A stretch of DNA of 64,000 nucleotides from Sinotaia quadrata. Its lineage: Eukaryota > Mollusca > Gastropoda > Architaenioglossa > Viviparidae. The stretch spans positions 112,683,860-112,747,859 of the forward strand of contig CM054181.1 of the NCBI GenBank assembly GCA_028829895.1. The letters run 5' to 3'. A program made the position numbers and the translations under genes. Each line of letters begins with the position of its first letter. Position 1 is the first letter of the stretch. Positions 53,140-64,000 of the stretch are shown here, piece by piece. The notes beneath the pieces are model-generated. The model saw only the letters and a program-made list of their open reading frames with translations, ran no database searches and had not been told where the DNA came from.

Positions 53140-53689
53140 AGTCAACCTCAGATGTTTGTTGTTGATAACAGAGCCTGGTGCTGAGAGTGACGTCAGATGT
53201 TTTGGTGTTGGAAATAACGTGTGATGTTTAGCCCGACCTGAAATGTTAATGTTTACACCAGGACTCTTAGCTGCCATTCACTACCATGCATTTACACAAA
53301 AACAAAATGAAATGTACACTGAGAACGTCAGCTGCAGAAGATGGTAGCCTGCCAATAACAGCCTATATAGGAAGGACTTCTGGGACAACAGAACGGAAAC
53401 TTTAAGTGGTTAGCAACCGTAAGTGTGTATTCTTTCAATAATAGGACTTCACATATGAATTCATAAAGGCCATTACATTATATTATCCGACTTAAATGAA
53501 ATTAAACAAGTTTAACAATACATCTGACATACTTCCACTGTTATATTACTCCCGCGCAGATATCTCTAACAAATCCAAATTTATCTTTATTGCTTGACCC
53601 CCTTTCCACATTTTTTAATTTTATTATTTTGTCGATGAAAGCCAAGATCGCTTGTTTGTGTAGACAGTCTTTGTGATATTTCTACAACC

Positions 53690-54060
53690 ACAAATTTATT
53701 ATTCCAAATCTTATTTAAGATAATCATTGTATAATAACACCACAATAATCTATAAGGGTGGTTTATGATAATCATTGCGTGATGACACGACAATAATCTA
53801 CAAGGCTGACGTATAATAATCCTTGCGTAATAACATCACTTTAATCTACAAAACTAGGCTGATTTAATGATAATCATTGCCTAATAACAGTACATTATCT
53901 ACAAGGCTGAGTTATGAAAATCATTGCATCATGACATCACAGTAATCTACAAGGCTGAGTTATGAAAATCATTGCATCATGACATCACAGTAATCTTCAA
54001 GACTGACTTAAAATAATCAGTATATAATAACACCACAGTATTCTACAATGCTGACATATA
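53690..54060. repeat. Degenerate ~48-bp array
   Basis: The phrase ATGAAAATCATTGCATCATG with AGTAATCTACAAGGCTGA recurs about seven times with drift. It grades into the next array through the shared phrase TATGATAATCATT. Confidence 0.82.
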
Positions 54061-54420
54061 AATCATTGCATAATAAAACCATAACCGTTGAAATGAAAGA
54101 CTGGTTCATGATAATCATCACGTAGCAAACACCACACAACCTTAGAACTGCAAAGTTACTTATGATAATCATTAATAACACAACACACCATTAGAACTGC
54201 AAAGTTGCTTATGATAATCATTAATAACACCACACAACATTAGAACTGCAAAGTTGCTTATGATAATCATTAATAACACCACACAACATTAGAACTGCAA
54301 AGTTGCTTAAGATAATCATTAATAACACCACACAACCCTAGACATACAAAGTTGCTTATGATAATCACTAATAACACCACCAAACCCTAGAAATACAAAG
54401 CAATGACTATCATTGAGTAA
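54060..54420. repeat. 49-bp minisatellite, about 6 copies
   Basis: The unit includes AACACCACACAACATTAGAA and CTGCAAAGTTGCTTATGATA. Confidence 0.9.
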
Positions 54421-55581
54421 TATCACCACAATACCCAAGAAACTACAAGCGGTTCTTCTCTGCAATAAACGACATTTCTAAATGATGGGCTGGCCGGCTC
54501 CCCTTCAGACCCAAGAAGTGTCGACTAGTGCTATTAAGCAGAAGACAATGCAATCCAATTCCGTATTTCTAAAACGGTCAAGGAAATCAGACCTAATGTT
54601 ATTACATTTTTGTCAGTAAAATTGCTTTCTTTCTATATTGAGCTATTTCTGTGTTCTATCTAGTATTCTGACTTATTAATTTTATTTTTTTCCTGTTATT
54701 TTCTCTTTGCATTTGCCCGTCTCTTGCCGTATTAAGCCCTCCAACCTCCCACCCAGATCTAAGGGACACAATGCAGTCCATGCTTAAAGAAATGAAGTAT
54801 CATTCATTGTGGCTGAATTTTTGTTTTTGTATTTTATTTTAATTTGAAGATATGCAAACGTGTGTGCGTGTTTGAGAATATGTGTAAATCAGTGTTCGTG
54901 TTTTGTTATTCGTGAAAAAACTGAAAAAGAAAGAAAGAATCATTTATTACTATTCTTTTTCTTTTCATTCAGTGTGCAAAATACTGCAAGAAAAATTCCC
55001 TCTATATATGTAAGTAAACACATTTTGCAGGGTAAAAGTATGCGTTAAGACGTGTGAATTGTCTAGTAATTTTTTAAGTGAAAATTATCTGTATCGTCTC
55101 TTTCAGACTACAATTTAATATGTTTAATACATTTAAAAATCAAACCAATTCAAAGGCCTCCATATGCTGTGATATGTTTATGTAAGTTATTTTCCAGTTC
55201 ACACACTCGCTCGCGCGCGATGCACAGTCGTATCACATGGTTTACTTGAATTCAACTGATACTTATAATCATAATATAAATGATACATCAGTCTGAAAAT
55301 CCATTCCGCTTTGGAAATAAACCGTTTCGCGCCAGGAAGGTACGAACACTGTCGAGTCAGGAAAATTCAGAGAAACATTTTTTTAAAATTCAGTGAGATG
55401 TGTTACCCATTAAACTTCCTAGTTTATTGCAATCAGCTGCTGTCTGCATATTTTCTTTTTATCCTTGAATTATTAATTATGAAGGAACTTGTTTGTAAAT
55501 CGGAGAAATGTTTATGGATAAATCATAACATTCATCACTGAAATAAACCAAAATTTAATAAGTACGTTCAGTGTGTCTGTT

Positions 55582-55585
<4 letters not shown>
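54421..55585. other. No gene seen
   Basis: AT-rich DNA; two plus frames of 62 and 76 codons (54860-55048, 55311-55541) lack motifs. No downstream exon of the RGK gene was recognised here on the minus strand. Confidence 0.45.

Positions 55586-55586
<1 letters not shown>

Positions 55587-55669
<83 letters not shown>
55587..55669. repeat. (GT)n microsatellite
   Basis: About 41 uninterrupted GT units. Confidence 0.98.
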
Positions 55670-55670
<1 letters not shown>

Positions 55671-56065
55671 TTGTGTAAATTTAAAGGTAACAACGCATGT
55701 TTCGAAAGTGGCTTTTTTTTTCCATTCTACTAAAGTGTTTTCCCAAAACTACCATTTTGTCATAGTGCTGAGTCTTTGATACAATATGCTGCGTTGTTTC
55801 GAGATAAGCACATTATCAGTTGTTTTATCAGTTGATTCCTAGTTTTTAACGAGCAGTCAACCGTATACTTTATCTCATACAGAAACAGCTTTCTCCGTGT
55901 CAACGAAACAGTTTCGTTCTTTTGGACAGTAAGCTGTTTGTGTACTTGTTTATGCCATTCATGTAACATGGAATGCGGTTAGAAAAAGCAGTCGAATTAC
56001 CGGCACGCGTGATAACTGGCAAATCACCTTTACCAGCCACTCATCGTTTGCAACTTTATATATAT

Positions 56066-56066
<1 letters not shown>

Positions 56067-56098
<32 letters not shown>
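56067..56098. repeat. (GAT)n microsatellite in the presumed RGK intron
   Basis: About ten GAT units, about 300 bp inside the presumed first intron of the RGK gene, next to a short TA run. Confidence 0.95.
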
Positions 56099-56100
<2 letters not shown>

Positions 56101-56386
56101 GGGGGAAGCGCTTCCGACCTAGGGCGATTTTGCGAATACGTATAGATGGATAGATAGATATAGGGTAGGGGTTGTTGATGTTTTGTCATTTGGGGAGGTG
56201 TTTGTTTTTCATTTTCTAGTTGGATTTTATTTTCTCGTTGTTATATAAGTAAATAAAGGATTGTAAGGAATTAACTTCATACAGTTTATTTTTTTTTAAT
56301 TAGTTCTTTTCAACCTTGTTGCAGTGACTACAATATTAACACACAAAACAAAACGACACGTCCGGTGACAAAGTGACCCACGTGAT

Positions 56387-56392
56387 ACCTAC
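56387..56392 (-). other. Splice donor ending the RGK first coding exon
   Basis: On the minus strand the exon reads GAAGAAAAGG|GTAGGTATC. The GTAGGT at 56392-56387 is the preferred donor, leaving phase 1. A second GT four bases further on (GTATCA from 56388) is a weaker option leaving phase 2. Past this point the frame reads into sequence with no G-domain features and stops at about 56328. Confidence 0.7.
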
Positions 56393-57422
56393 CCTTTTCT
56401 TCGTGTCCTATGTACTCCGAGGTCAGAAACTGTTGGGCTAGGGACGTCTTTCCTACCCCGGCCGCGCCCATCATATATACCCGGAAATAGGCCGGCCCCA
56501 CAGGACTGTGCGAGGGGTCCAAGCCGGAGTTGTTGTTGATGCTGTTTCCGCGAGTTCTCGAGTTGGCTTCCGTTACCGTGCTGCCCGTGGACATGAGGCT
56601 GTGGGTGCTCTTCTTCTTGAACGAGTCTCCTCTGTTAACCACCACACCTTTGGAAGTCGTCTTGAAGGATCGAACCCTGCGCAGCCGGATCTCTCTCCCT
56701 TCCGTGGAGTCGTTGACACCATTAGTGCTGTTGCCCGGAGCCACTTCGGCACCTCCTGGCACGACCAGGAGGTTGTTGGTGACGACGGGCATGCTGTTGC
56801 GACGAATGTGACTCAAGTTCCCATCATCCACGTGGAGCTCATTCGCGGCTTTGGGCGCCCGGAAAGAAGATGCGCGGGAGATGTGTGGGGCTTGGAGAGG
56901 TCCCGTTTGTAAAGACAGTCCTGACATATTTGGCGCGGGATGTGACTCGTGCGACACGATACTGTTAGTACTACGATCCGACGATGTAGAGCTTAAACGT
57001 CTCTGTTGACTACCACCACCGCTGGCGACTCTATTACTTCCGGTTCCGGGCGGCACACTCCCGACACCGTTGAGGCCTGCTTTCTGGTTTCCAGTCCTCT
57101 GAGGTCCAGGGTAGCCCCCGCTTAACATAACACCGCCACTGCTATATCCACTGGCAATACCGAGGCTACTTCCGGTGTAGGACGCGGCAGAACTTCCGTA
57201 GCTGCTTCTCGGGCTTCGGTCCATTTCAAAGTCGTTCTCGGTTTGGCTGTTCCCGTTGCCGTCAGTGACGATGGTCGGCACGATAAACTGTTTCTGGTGC
57301 TGCGTTGGGCTGTATGCCGTGGAGTCGCGACGTGCCTGTTCATTCGTGTACTGACGGTTCGAACCTAACCCCCCGCCAACGACGTTCAAAACTGGACGCA
57401 TGTTGTCGTCCTCTTGAGTCAT
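56393..57422 (-). CDS. RGK-family (Rad/Gem/Rem-like) small GTPase, first coding exon
   Basis: This is 343 codons of an RGK GTPase. Family members bind Cav-beta subunits, suppress voltage-gated calcium channels and remodel actin at the inner plasma membrane. Residues 1 to about 310 form a disordered Ser/Gly/Asn/Thr-rich extension with an RRLS site (141-144), a 14-3-3-type RRNSMPV site (207-213; RGK proteins carry RR-x-S-M/T-P sites) and basic RSFKTTSKG and RGDSFKKKS stretches (251-272). The G domain starts at YFRVYMMG (312-319) with a canonical P-loop, G319-A-A-G-V-G-K325-T326-S327, then QFLTSEYIGHEEK. Such long N-termini are known in insect RGK proteins. The ATG at 57422 is the first convincing start; no in-frame stop lies close upstream, so an earlier start is possible. 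Switch regions, NKxD motif and the C-terminal membrane anchor must be in exons not seen here. Codon use is GC-rich compared with flanking DNA. Confidence 0.88.
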
Positions 57423-57960
57423 TACGATAGTGACAGGCAGGAGACCACAGCGCGTCGGGCTACTCGGGGGCGTGAGGAAAGAGCGTGAACGTGAAGCCGA
57501 AGCGGAGCCTGGTGGGGCGGGGTACAGCTGTAACGACTCCAGCGTCGACGGAGGACGTTCAGCAAAAGTGTGCGGGGTGGGGTGGGGAAAGTGTCAAAGG
57601 TCAAGCTTGCTACTCTAAGACTGCCGTACACACGGCCGTTTTTTTTTTTTGTATATTTTTTTAACCGCTTTCTTGCTTTCTTGCTTACGTCACTTTGGGT
57701 TCTCCCCTTGTCTGGTCCCTAGGGAAGACTCGTAGTTGTGGCCACCACTCAGCGTTTACACCTCCCTGGTTTTGAGGTTCTCACTCCCACACCGCAACTC
57801 CGACTCAAACGAAGTTTGTAATTGTTCTGTAGGAGTTGGGTCGGGGTTTTTTTTTGCTCTAGTTTCTTGTCCTGTTTTTTTCTCTCCTTGGCCGGCCTGA
57901 CTAGTGCGCATGGAGTTGTCCGTAAATCACTTCAGCAGTGGAACGCAATCGATCTTGTCT
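57423..57960 (-). promoter_or_regulatory. GC/CpG-rich 5' UTR and likely promoter region of the RGK gene
   Basis: The ~200 bp upstream of the ATG remain GC- and CpG-rich (CGACGGAGGACG, GGCGTGAGG) and give way to T-rich then moderately GC DNA by about 57960. On the minus strand an AAATATACAA lies near 57650, about 230 bp above the ATG, but it sits in a poly-A context and is weak as a TATA box. Function is inferred from position and composition only. Confidence 0.4.
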
Positions 57961-58214
57961 GTTAATTGTAACCTGCAATGATTAAACCGTAAGGAATATC
58001 AGCATTTGTCACGTGATCCATGAACACAATTATCTTCGAGAGGTTTTTTTAAAGGGTGCTGGGGGGGGGGGGGTAGCAACAATTAGACGCTTCATAACAG
58101 TCAGCAAGAGCAATGAGTTTTTAAAGGTACACTCCAGATTCCTAATTAACTCGAGAGACTAGTCCTGATTTTCGGAACACTTATCATTATAACTACTTAA
58201 TTCTACTCATGAAT
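57961..58214. other. No gene seen; poly-G run
   Basis: Plain DNA with a run of about 12 G near 58062. Confidence 0.5.
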
Positions 58215-58880
58215 GTTCTACTACTGGGACTCTTAAGGATGTTCTACAATTGGCACAATAGAAATCTACTCATGTTCTACAATTGGCACAATAGAAATCT
58301 ACTCAATTGTGTTCTACAATTGGCACAATGGAAATCTACTCAATTATGTTCTACAATGTGCTAAATAGAATTCTACTTTATTATGTTCTACCATTGGCAC
58401 AATATACATCTACTAAACTATGTTCTCCAATTGGCACAATAGAAATCTACTCAATTATGTTCTACAATTGGGACTGCTTAAATCTACTCAAGTATTTGTA
58501 CATTTGGCAAAACTGAAATATACTCATGTATGTTTTACAATTGGGATTATTTAAATCTACTCAATTATGTTCTACAACTGGGACTACTTAAGGGATTTTC
58601 TGCAATTGGGACTACTTAAATCTACTCAAGTATGTTATGCAATTAGCACAACTGAAATCTACTCAAGAATGTTCTACAATTAGGACTACTTAAATCTACT
58701 CAGTTATGTTCTACAATTAGCACAACTGAAATCTACTCAAGAATGTTCAATTAGGACTACTTAAATCTACTCACTTATGTTCTACAATTAGCACAACTTA
58801 AATCTACTCAATTATGTTTTACAATTGGGACAACTGGACAACTGAAATCTGCTCTAGTATGTTCTACAAATGAGACTATT
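58215..58880. repeat. ~37-bp minisatellite, about 18 degenerate copies
   Basis: The phrase TGTTCTACAATTGGCACAAT with AGAAATCTACTCAATTA recurs throughout, with GGGACTACTTAAATCTACTC variants alternating. The alternation suggests a dimeric higher-order unit in the middle of the array. Confidence 0.88.
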
Positions 58881-58979
58881 TAAGTCTACTAAAAGGCACC
58901 GTGCTAATGTTTTGAATTCAGATCACTTTAATTACTTAGTCTACTTCTAAACAATCTGCCATTATGAATACGTCATTGA

Positions 58980-59265
58980 ACTAAATTACTGCAATACTAA
59001 TTTCTTAAATGTATATCTTTGTGACCAGTCCTAGTTAAATCTACCATATGGAGATCTGCTAGTATGATTATGCAATTCTACTAAAATAAGTGAATACTAA
59101 TGTCTTAAATGTATGTCTTTGTAAAGAGGGATACTTAAATCTACCACATGGTGATCTGTTAGTATGACTATGCAATTCTACTAAAATAAATGAATATTAA
59201 TGTCGTAAATGTATGTCTTTGTAAACATGGATACTTAAATCTACCACTTTACGATCTGTTAGTAT
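58980..59265. repeat. ~105-bp tandem repeat, left part (interrupted by copy B)
   Basis: Units contain AAATGTATGTCTTTGTAAA, TACTTAAATCTACCACATGG, GATCTGTTAGTATGACTATG and CAATTCTACTAAAATAA. The last unit breaks off at GTTAGTAT (59265) and resumes at 60769 as TATGACTATGCAATTCTAC. Confidence 0.85.
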
Positions 59266-60768
59266 ATGTGGAGGAGTAAAATTTGCCTATCAGTATTTCT
59301 AGACTTAATAAATTGTCTAAGTGACCCGACCTTGGGCACTCCTTATGATGGTATTTTTGTAAGTGTCAGAGTTGAAGTAAACAACTCGGGTTCAAAATAC
59401 GATAGAGAATTGCTGACACAATCTAAACCAGTTCCAAATGGATGAGTAGTTTCCTGACTAATAGTCTCACACTTATTCATATCAATTTCATCCAATGGGA
59501 ATGGACCAGAAGATGTTTTTGTTGAAGACATGCTCTACAAGAATGGACTTTGAACATAACTCAAGTCTGGCTTATGCTAAGTTAACTGACTGATAAAGGA
59601 AGAATGGACCACCTATGTTTATTAATTTGACTTAAGTTGTACATTATACTTGTGAATTTTTATCGATGCTATATTCCTTATGCTGTGTGTGTATGAGGTT
59701 ATCGAAATTATTGCAGGATTTGTAAGCTGAGAATTTTTGTAACAAAGAAAGGAGTTTATAGATGAAATATGCCTGAAATTTAGTGCTGCCTTAATTTGAC
59801 TTTTGCAGAGAGGCAGACTGTTTTTCTCTCCACGTATATGCTGACTACTTGCTCTGCTTGGTCAAATTGGTGTTTAGATCCAGCATTGTCATCAATTTAT
59901 CAGTAAAACGTGTTGCTGTAAGTTGATTACTATTAATTCAGTTCAAGAGCCAATACAGCAGAATTTGTGGCTTTAGTTTGCTCTCGGCAATTCATGAAGA
60001 TCATTTTGAACATTCACAAAAATTTGAGAACATTCCTTCTGCTGTGCTTAATAGCACAAGCAAAGTTTGGGACGATTCTCCCAGGTGTGTTTGCGAGCGC
60101 ATCGAAGATTCTGGTACAGTTGTGTAACGTGTCTAGAAAGGACACATGGACCCTCACATAATATAAAAGGCAGTTACTTGTTGCAAACCACATGGTTGTG
60201 AAACACATTCTGCCAACAGCCGCCATCTTTGAACAGGTTATGTGTACTGACTTTAATTATTTCTCTTAAACTCTACTCTCGTTTTCCTGATGGCATCCAT
60301 GAACTAGATTATGTATTTATGTTAATTGATTGATTATGTCTACGCTATGATAAACTAAACAATTGTACGACATTAATTGAAAATTGTTTTGAAGTGATGA
60401 AAATATCAATTCTCTTTGATTATATTCATTTGTAATAAATTTATTTTTGATTGTTGATTTAATTAATTTATTGTTAAATTTATTGATAACCATATGTTGG
60501 AAAGATGAAGGACGGATTTGTCTTCTTTTAGTAAGTTTTCCACCTACGGAAATAATGTGAGGGTAAATGTTTGTCTTTAATGTTATGGAAGAGAGAAAAC
60601 GGTTGCATGTTTACAACGCCCGCTATATCCGCCAAGTGAGAGAGACGAATTGTGTCTTCTGGAGAATTATTAATGGCATAAATTAAGATTCACATCAGTT
60701 GTAATTAGTTATGGATGATTAATTCATAATAATAATCAAAGCCATTAACTGTGGCGTTAGCGTCACAA
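59266..60768 (+). mobile_element. Dispersed repeat family, copy B (about 1.5 kb, clean insertion)
   Basis: The element interrupts a satellite unit, so both ends can be read: left ATGTGGAGGAGTAAAATTTG, right GTGGCG-TTAG-CGTCAC-AA. Flanking TAT at 59263-59265 and 60769-60771 looks like a 3-bp target duplication, although TA alone or a one-base-shifted boundary also fits. The left end does not mirror the right end, so there are no long terminal inverted repeats. It is non-coding: the best frame (60014-60226, minus) is 70 codons. It aligns with copy A along its length. The mobilising enzyme is unknown. Confidence 0.83.
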
Positions 60769-60905
60769 TATGACTATGCAATTCTACTAAAGTAAGAGAA
60801 TGCTAAAGTCCTAAATTTATGTCTTCGTAAATCTACCATACGGCGATCTGTTAGTATGACTATGCAATTCTACTAAAAGAAGAGAATACTAATGTTTTGA
60901 ATTCA
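60769..60905. repeat. ~105-bp tandem repeat, right part
   Basis: It continues the satellite of 58980-59265 after the insertion, with TATGACTATGCAATTCTACT twice. Confidence 0.85.
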
Positions 60906-60939
60906 GGTAATTTTTATTATTTAATTATTGCAATAGTGT

Positions 60940-61140
60940 TGTTATTGATGTTTGAATTTATTTCATGATAAGTACTGAAAGAGTACATCTTATTTGTGTT
61001 GATGCTTTGAATTCATTTCATGATAAGTACTAAAATAATACATCAGCTTTGGTGTTGATGTTTGAAATTCATTTCATGATAAGAAATAGTACATCAGCTT
61101 AGTGATGATGTTGTGAATTCATGTCATTATAAGTACTTTG
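60940..61140. repeat. ~55-bp tandem repeat, about 4 copies
   Basis: The phrase GAATTCATTTCATGATAAGT with AGTACATCAGCTT and TGTTGATGTTT recurs with drift. Confidence 0.8.
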
Positions 61141-61925
61141 TTACTAAGATAGGCTAACTAGAGATCTGTTAAATGCATGTAGTTATTATTTGTCAAGTAT
61201 TATAATAATTTTAATACAAATATATTTTAATTAATGTAATTTTTAGCCACATAATTATTACAATATGCTTACGATGGACGTTTTTATTTCATGACATTTG
61301 TGTACCTGTTTAATTGCTACAATACGCACTTAGGGACAGACGCCTACAGCCAGAGGGAAATTTGTATGTTTAATGATTCATTATAACAACTTCCACTACT
61401 TTGGGCAAATTTATCATTGGCTCTTTTATTTAGTGTCGTTATAACTCATTTACATTTATACCTAGGGTACTATTAATATTGCGAATTCATGTCATTATAA
61501 CTACATTATGATTACAATCACCACTTTTAACAGCTGCTCATAAGCAGATTAAGTGTCTTTATTCTTCACGTGTAGCTACAGTCTTGCAAGAATTTTACTA
61601 GAAATTGCTCTTCGCCTACAAGTGATTGCAAATGGCTTCGATTCGTTAACACAACTGCTGTACAATGACGTATGCGGTGCATGCTTTTTACATGTATTGA
61701 CACTCACCTACTGTAATTTCGTCATTGATTTTCCAGTCGTTTACACTTCCTTAGCAAGATAATTATTTACATGCAGAGAATACTGCAAATATACATTTAT
61801 TTGAAAATTAAATTAGAATGTCGACTCCAGCAACTCGTGTCGTGTCTGTTAGTGAGTAAGTAGTCTTTTTGGTGGACATGCTTTAACAAAGTTGAGAAAT
61901 GATTCACGATCCAAAGAAATTGCTG
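61141..61925. other. No gene seen
   Basis: AT-rich DNA. A 69-codon frame at 61553-61762 has no motif. Confidence 0.5.
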
Positions 61926-61927
61926 TT

Positions 61928-62120
61928 CCAAACCGGTACGGCGCCCTGACCTTGTGCTGTAGATTGCCCCGAACCTGTACGACACCCCTGACCTTGTGCT
62001 GTAGATTGCCCCAAACCGGTACGGCGCCCTGACCTTGTGCTGTAGATTGCCCCCAAACCTGTACGGCGCCCCTGACCTTGTGCTGTAAACTGTTCCAAAC
62101 CTGTACGGTGCCCTGGCCTT
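61928..62120. repeat. 41-43-bp GC-rich minisatellite, about 5 copies
   Basis: The unit includes CCTGACCTTGTGCTGTAGAT and AACCGGTACGGCGC. It is much richer in GC and CpG than its surroundings. Indels between copies rotate the frame, so the minus-strand frames (RRTGLG, YSTRSG repeats) are not a protein. Confidence 0.9.
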
Positions 62121-62639
62121 GTTCGAGAGACTTTTTAAAAGCTGTAATGCGCCTCACTGGTTCTGTGCGTTAGATCTTCATCGGATTTGTTAGGTTACGT
62201 TGTCTTTCCTTGCATGCATGAGTCGTCTTCCCTGCATGCGTGAGTGAGTGCATGATCTAGGAAATGAAGCACTAGGATCTGATATGTTACTTTTGCAAGA
62301 TCACTGTCCGTGACATCATGAATGGTTGGATGTGAGAATTGAAATGATATCAGTGAATCAACCAATCATTTTCAAAAATAAAAAAACGCAAGATGGTGTG
62401 TTTTACAGACGTAATGAATCTGTATTATATAATTGTTTAACAATTATTTTTTTAAGTTTTCCTGACAACTATCACCAAAAGAAATAATAAACTGGTTCCA
62501 CGTACATTAATCATTATTTATTATTTTTTCTCCATAGATGTAATTTCAACATTTTAAAGTAATCATTTTGAAAACAAATGATTGATACTAATTTGTGTGC
62601 TGAGAATTGCCAAAATTGGTAAATGAGCTTCGGGTTGTT

Positions 62640-63235
62640 TTAATCAACCTAATTTTAATGTTTCACTTGTTCTTGTTTTAATCAATCTAAATTCATTATC
62701 TCACTCGGTGTTGATTGTTTTCATTAAACTAAATTCAATGTTTCACTCGGCGCTGATTGTTTGATCAACCTAAATTCTATCTTTCTTTCGGCTCTGATTG
62801 TTTTGATCAACGTAAGTTCAATGTTTCACTTGGCGCTGATTGTTTTCATCAACCTAAATTCGATCTTTCATTTGTCGCTGATTGTTTTCATCAACCTAAA
62901 TTTGATCTTTCTTTCGGCGCTGATTGTTTTCATCAACCTAAATTTGATCTTTCTTTAGGCGCTGATTGTTTTTATCAACCTAAATTCGATCTTTCATTTG
63001 TCGCTGATTGTTTTCATCAACCTAAATTTGATCTTTCTTTCGGCGCTGATTGTTTTGGTCAAAGTAAATTCAATGTTTCAATTGGCGCTGATTGTTTTCA
63101 TCAACCTAAATTTGATCTTTCTTTCGGCGCTGATTGTTTTCATCAACCTAAATTCGATCTTTCATTTGTCGCTGATTGTTTTCATCAATTCTAAAGTTGA
63201 TCTTTCTTTCGGCGCTGATTGTTTTGATCCATGAA
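62640..63235. repeat. 42-bp minisatellite, about 14 copies, open plus frame
   Basis: The unit includes GCGCTGATTGTTTTCATCAA and CCTAAATTTGATCTTTCTTT. A 145-codon plus frame (62757-63194) encodes ten repeats of FHQPKFDLSFGADC. A second frame (INLNLIFLSALIVF) is also open over the same bases. Two frames staying open together, and drift at the array edges, point to a passive satellite rather than a repeat protein. Confidence 0.92.
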
Positions 63236-64000
63236 ACCGAAATGTGACACCTCGTGTTCATGCTGCAATCAACCTAACTTAAAGGTTGTACTCGAACCTT
63301 TCCAGGAGATTGCGAGAGAAAAGAAGAATGATTCACACTAATTAACCAGCGCAGAGACCTATTGAGTCATGATGTGCGAATCACATTAATTTTAACAAGC
63401 GTACTCAAAATGTTTTAATGAAACCTTTAAGAGGGGGAAGTTAGTGCTGTCTTGTGTGCGCGCTTGTGCATGCGTGCGTGTACTAGTCGAACAATTTCTC
63501 CACAATCAGTCTCTAGTTCCATGAAAATAGTCTTTCTTTTCAGTTTTCTAAAATTCTCCGTACAAGAGAAGAGAAATGGAAAAAGAATTATTAATCAATT
63601 ATGCGTTATTTTTCTGTTTTCAAATTTGATCATAAGGTCTGGTAGGATAAAATTTACAGATGGGTGGAAGTAAGGGAAATAGTTAAAAACGTGAGAGATA
63701 ATCTAAATGAAGAAAATAAATAAAAATAAGCAATTAAAAGCAAATAAATATAATAAAACATCTGCAAATGCTAAAAGCCCTGTCAAAAGCCTACCATTCT
63801 TTTTTTTAAAAATTATTTATTTGCTGCCTTGTCAACGCCCAACATTTGGTCGCAAGCAGCAAATTAAAACATGAGACCTCACAGTTCGAAAGTATGCCCT
63901 ATTATAAAGACATCGTGAGTCAACACCTCAACTTCTGATAATGAGGTTCACATTATATCTTAGTTCTGACTATTTTGCATTCTGTCTTCCATCTTGTTTC
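63236..64000. other. No gene seen
   Basis: AT-rich DNA to the window end, with one 73-codon frame at 63452-63673 lacking motifs. Confidence 0.5.

Noticed and set aside
56508..56912. 134- and 93-codon plus frames opposite the RGK exon
   Set aside because: They are antisense shadows of a GC-rich coding exon.
58980..59265. Solo LTR interpretation of the adjacent insertion (copy B)
   Set aside because: The ends can be read as TG...CA, but the flanks do not give a 4-6-bp direct duplication, whereas TAT fits without forcing.

Overview
This window looks like animal nuclear DNA, most likely from an invertebrate and plausibly a mollusc. It is AT-rich and intron/intergenic in character. It is dominated by simple-sequence tracts (CA/TG, CT, GATA, GGAT, TTTG, GAT) and by about twenty short-period minisatellites. 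There are no operons, no ribosome-binding sites and no densely packed open frames. The mollusc assignment is an inference from the overall texture and from one invertebrate-type RGK gene; no diagnostic marker was found.

One gene is clear. On the minus strand at 56393-57422 lies the first coding exon of an RGK-subfamily (Rad/Gem/Rem-like) small GTPase. It encodes a long Ser/Gly/Asn-rich N-terminal extension, an RR-N-S-M-P-V 14-3-3-type site and the start of the G domain with an intact P-loop. It ends at a good splice donor. The remaining G-domain exons would lie at lower coordinates and were not found here. The exon and the roughly 500 bp upstream of it are the most GC/CpG-rich part of the window.

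Region by region: 1-5 kb is plain DNA plus two minisatellites, one of them made of nested palindromes. 5.1-5.3 kb is a small CpG-bearing patch with a possible first exon. 6.5-8.1 kb is a cluster of four unrelated minisatellites. 10.7-12.3 kb is copy A of a dispersed repeat family. 12.4-15.6 kb is plain apart from a possible exon with a strong donor. 16.0 and 22.5 kb hold two further related repeats. 17-19.3 kb, 25.4-26.8 kb, 31.3-31.7 kb, 33.1-35.1 kb, 36.8-37.6 kb and 40.1-40.6 kb are minisatellites or degenerate tandem arrays. Weak exon candidates sit at 35.7, 38.0 and 43.3-44.4 kb. 44.7-46.6 kb is three consecutive arrays. 52.6-53.1 kb is repeat copy C. 53.7-54.4 kb is an array. 56-58 kb is the RGK exon and its upstream region. 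58.2-61.1 kb is arrays interrupted by repeat copy B, and 61.9-63.2 kb is two more arrays.

The most useful unexpected structure is the dispersed repeat family at about 10.7, 16.0, 22.5, 52.6 and 59.3 kb. The copies share a terminal module of roughly 100 bp ending in a small hairpin (GTGGCG-TTAG-CGCCAC and variants). Copy B has split a satellite unit, so its length (about 1.5 kb) and a 3-bp target duplication can be read directly. Four perfect TGACGTCA palindromes repeated every 78-79 bp at 31.3-31.7 kb are also notable. Many long open frames in the window are simply tandem repeats whose period is a multiple of three, and they were not called as genes.
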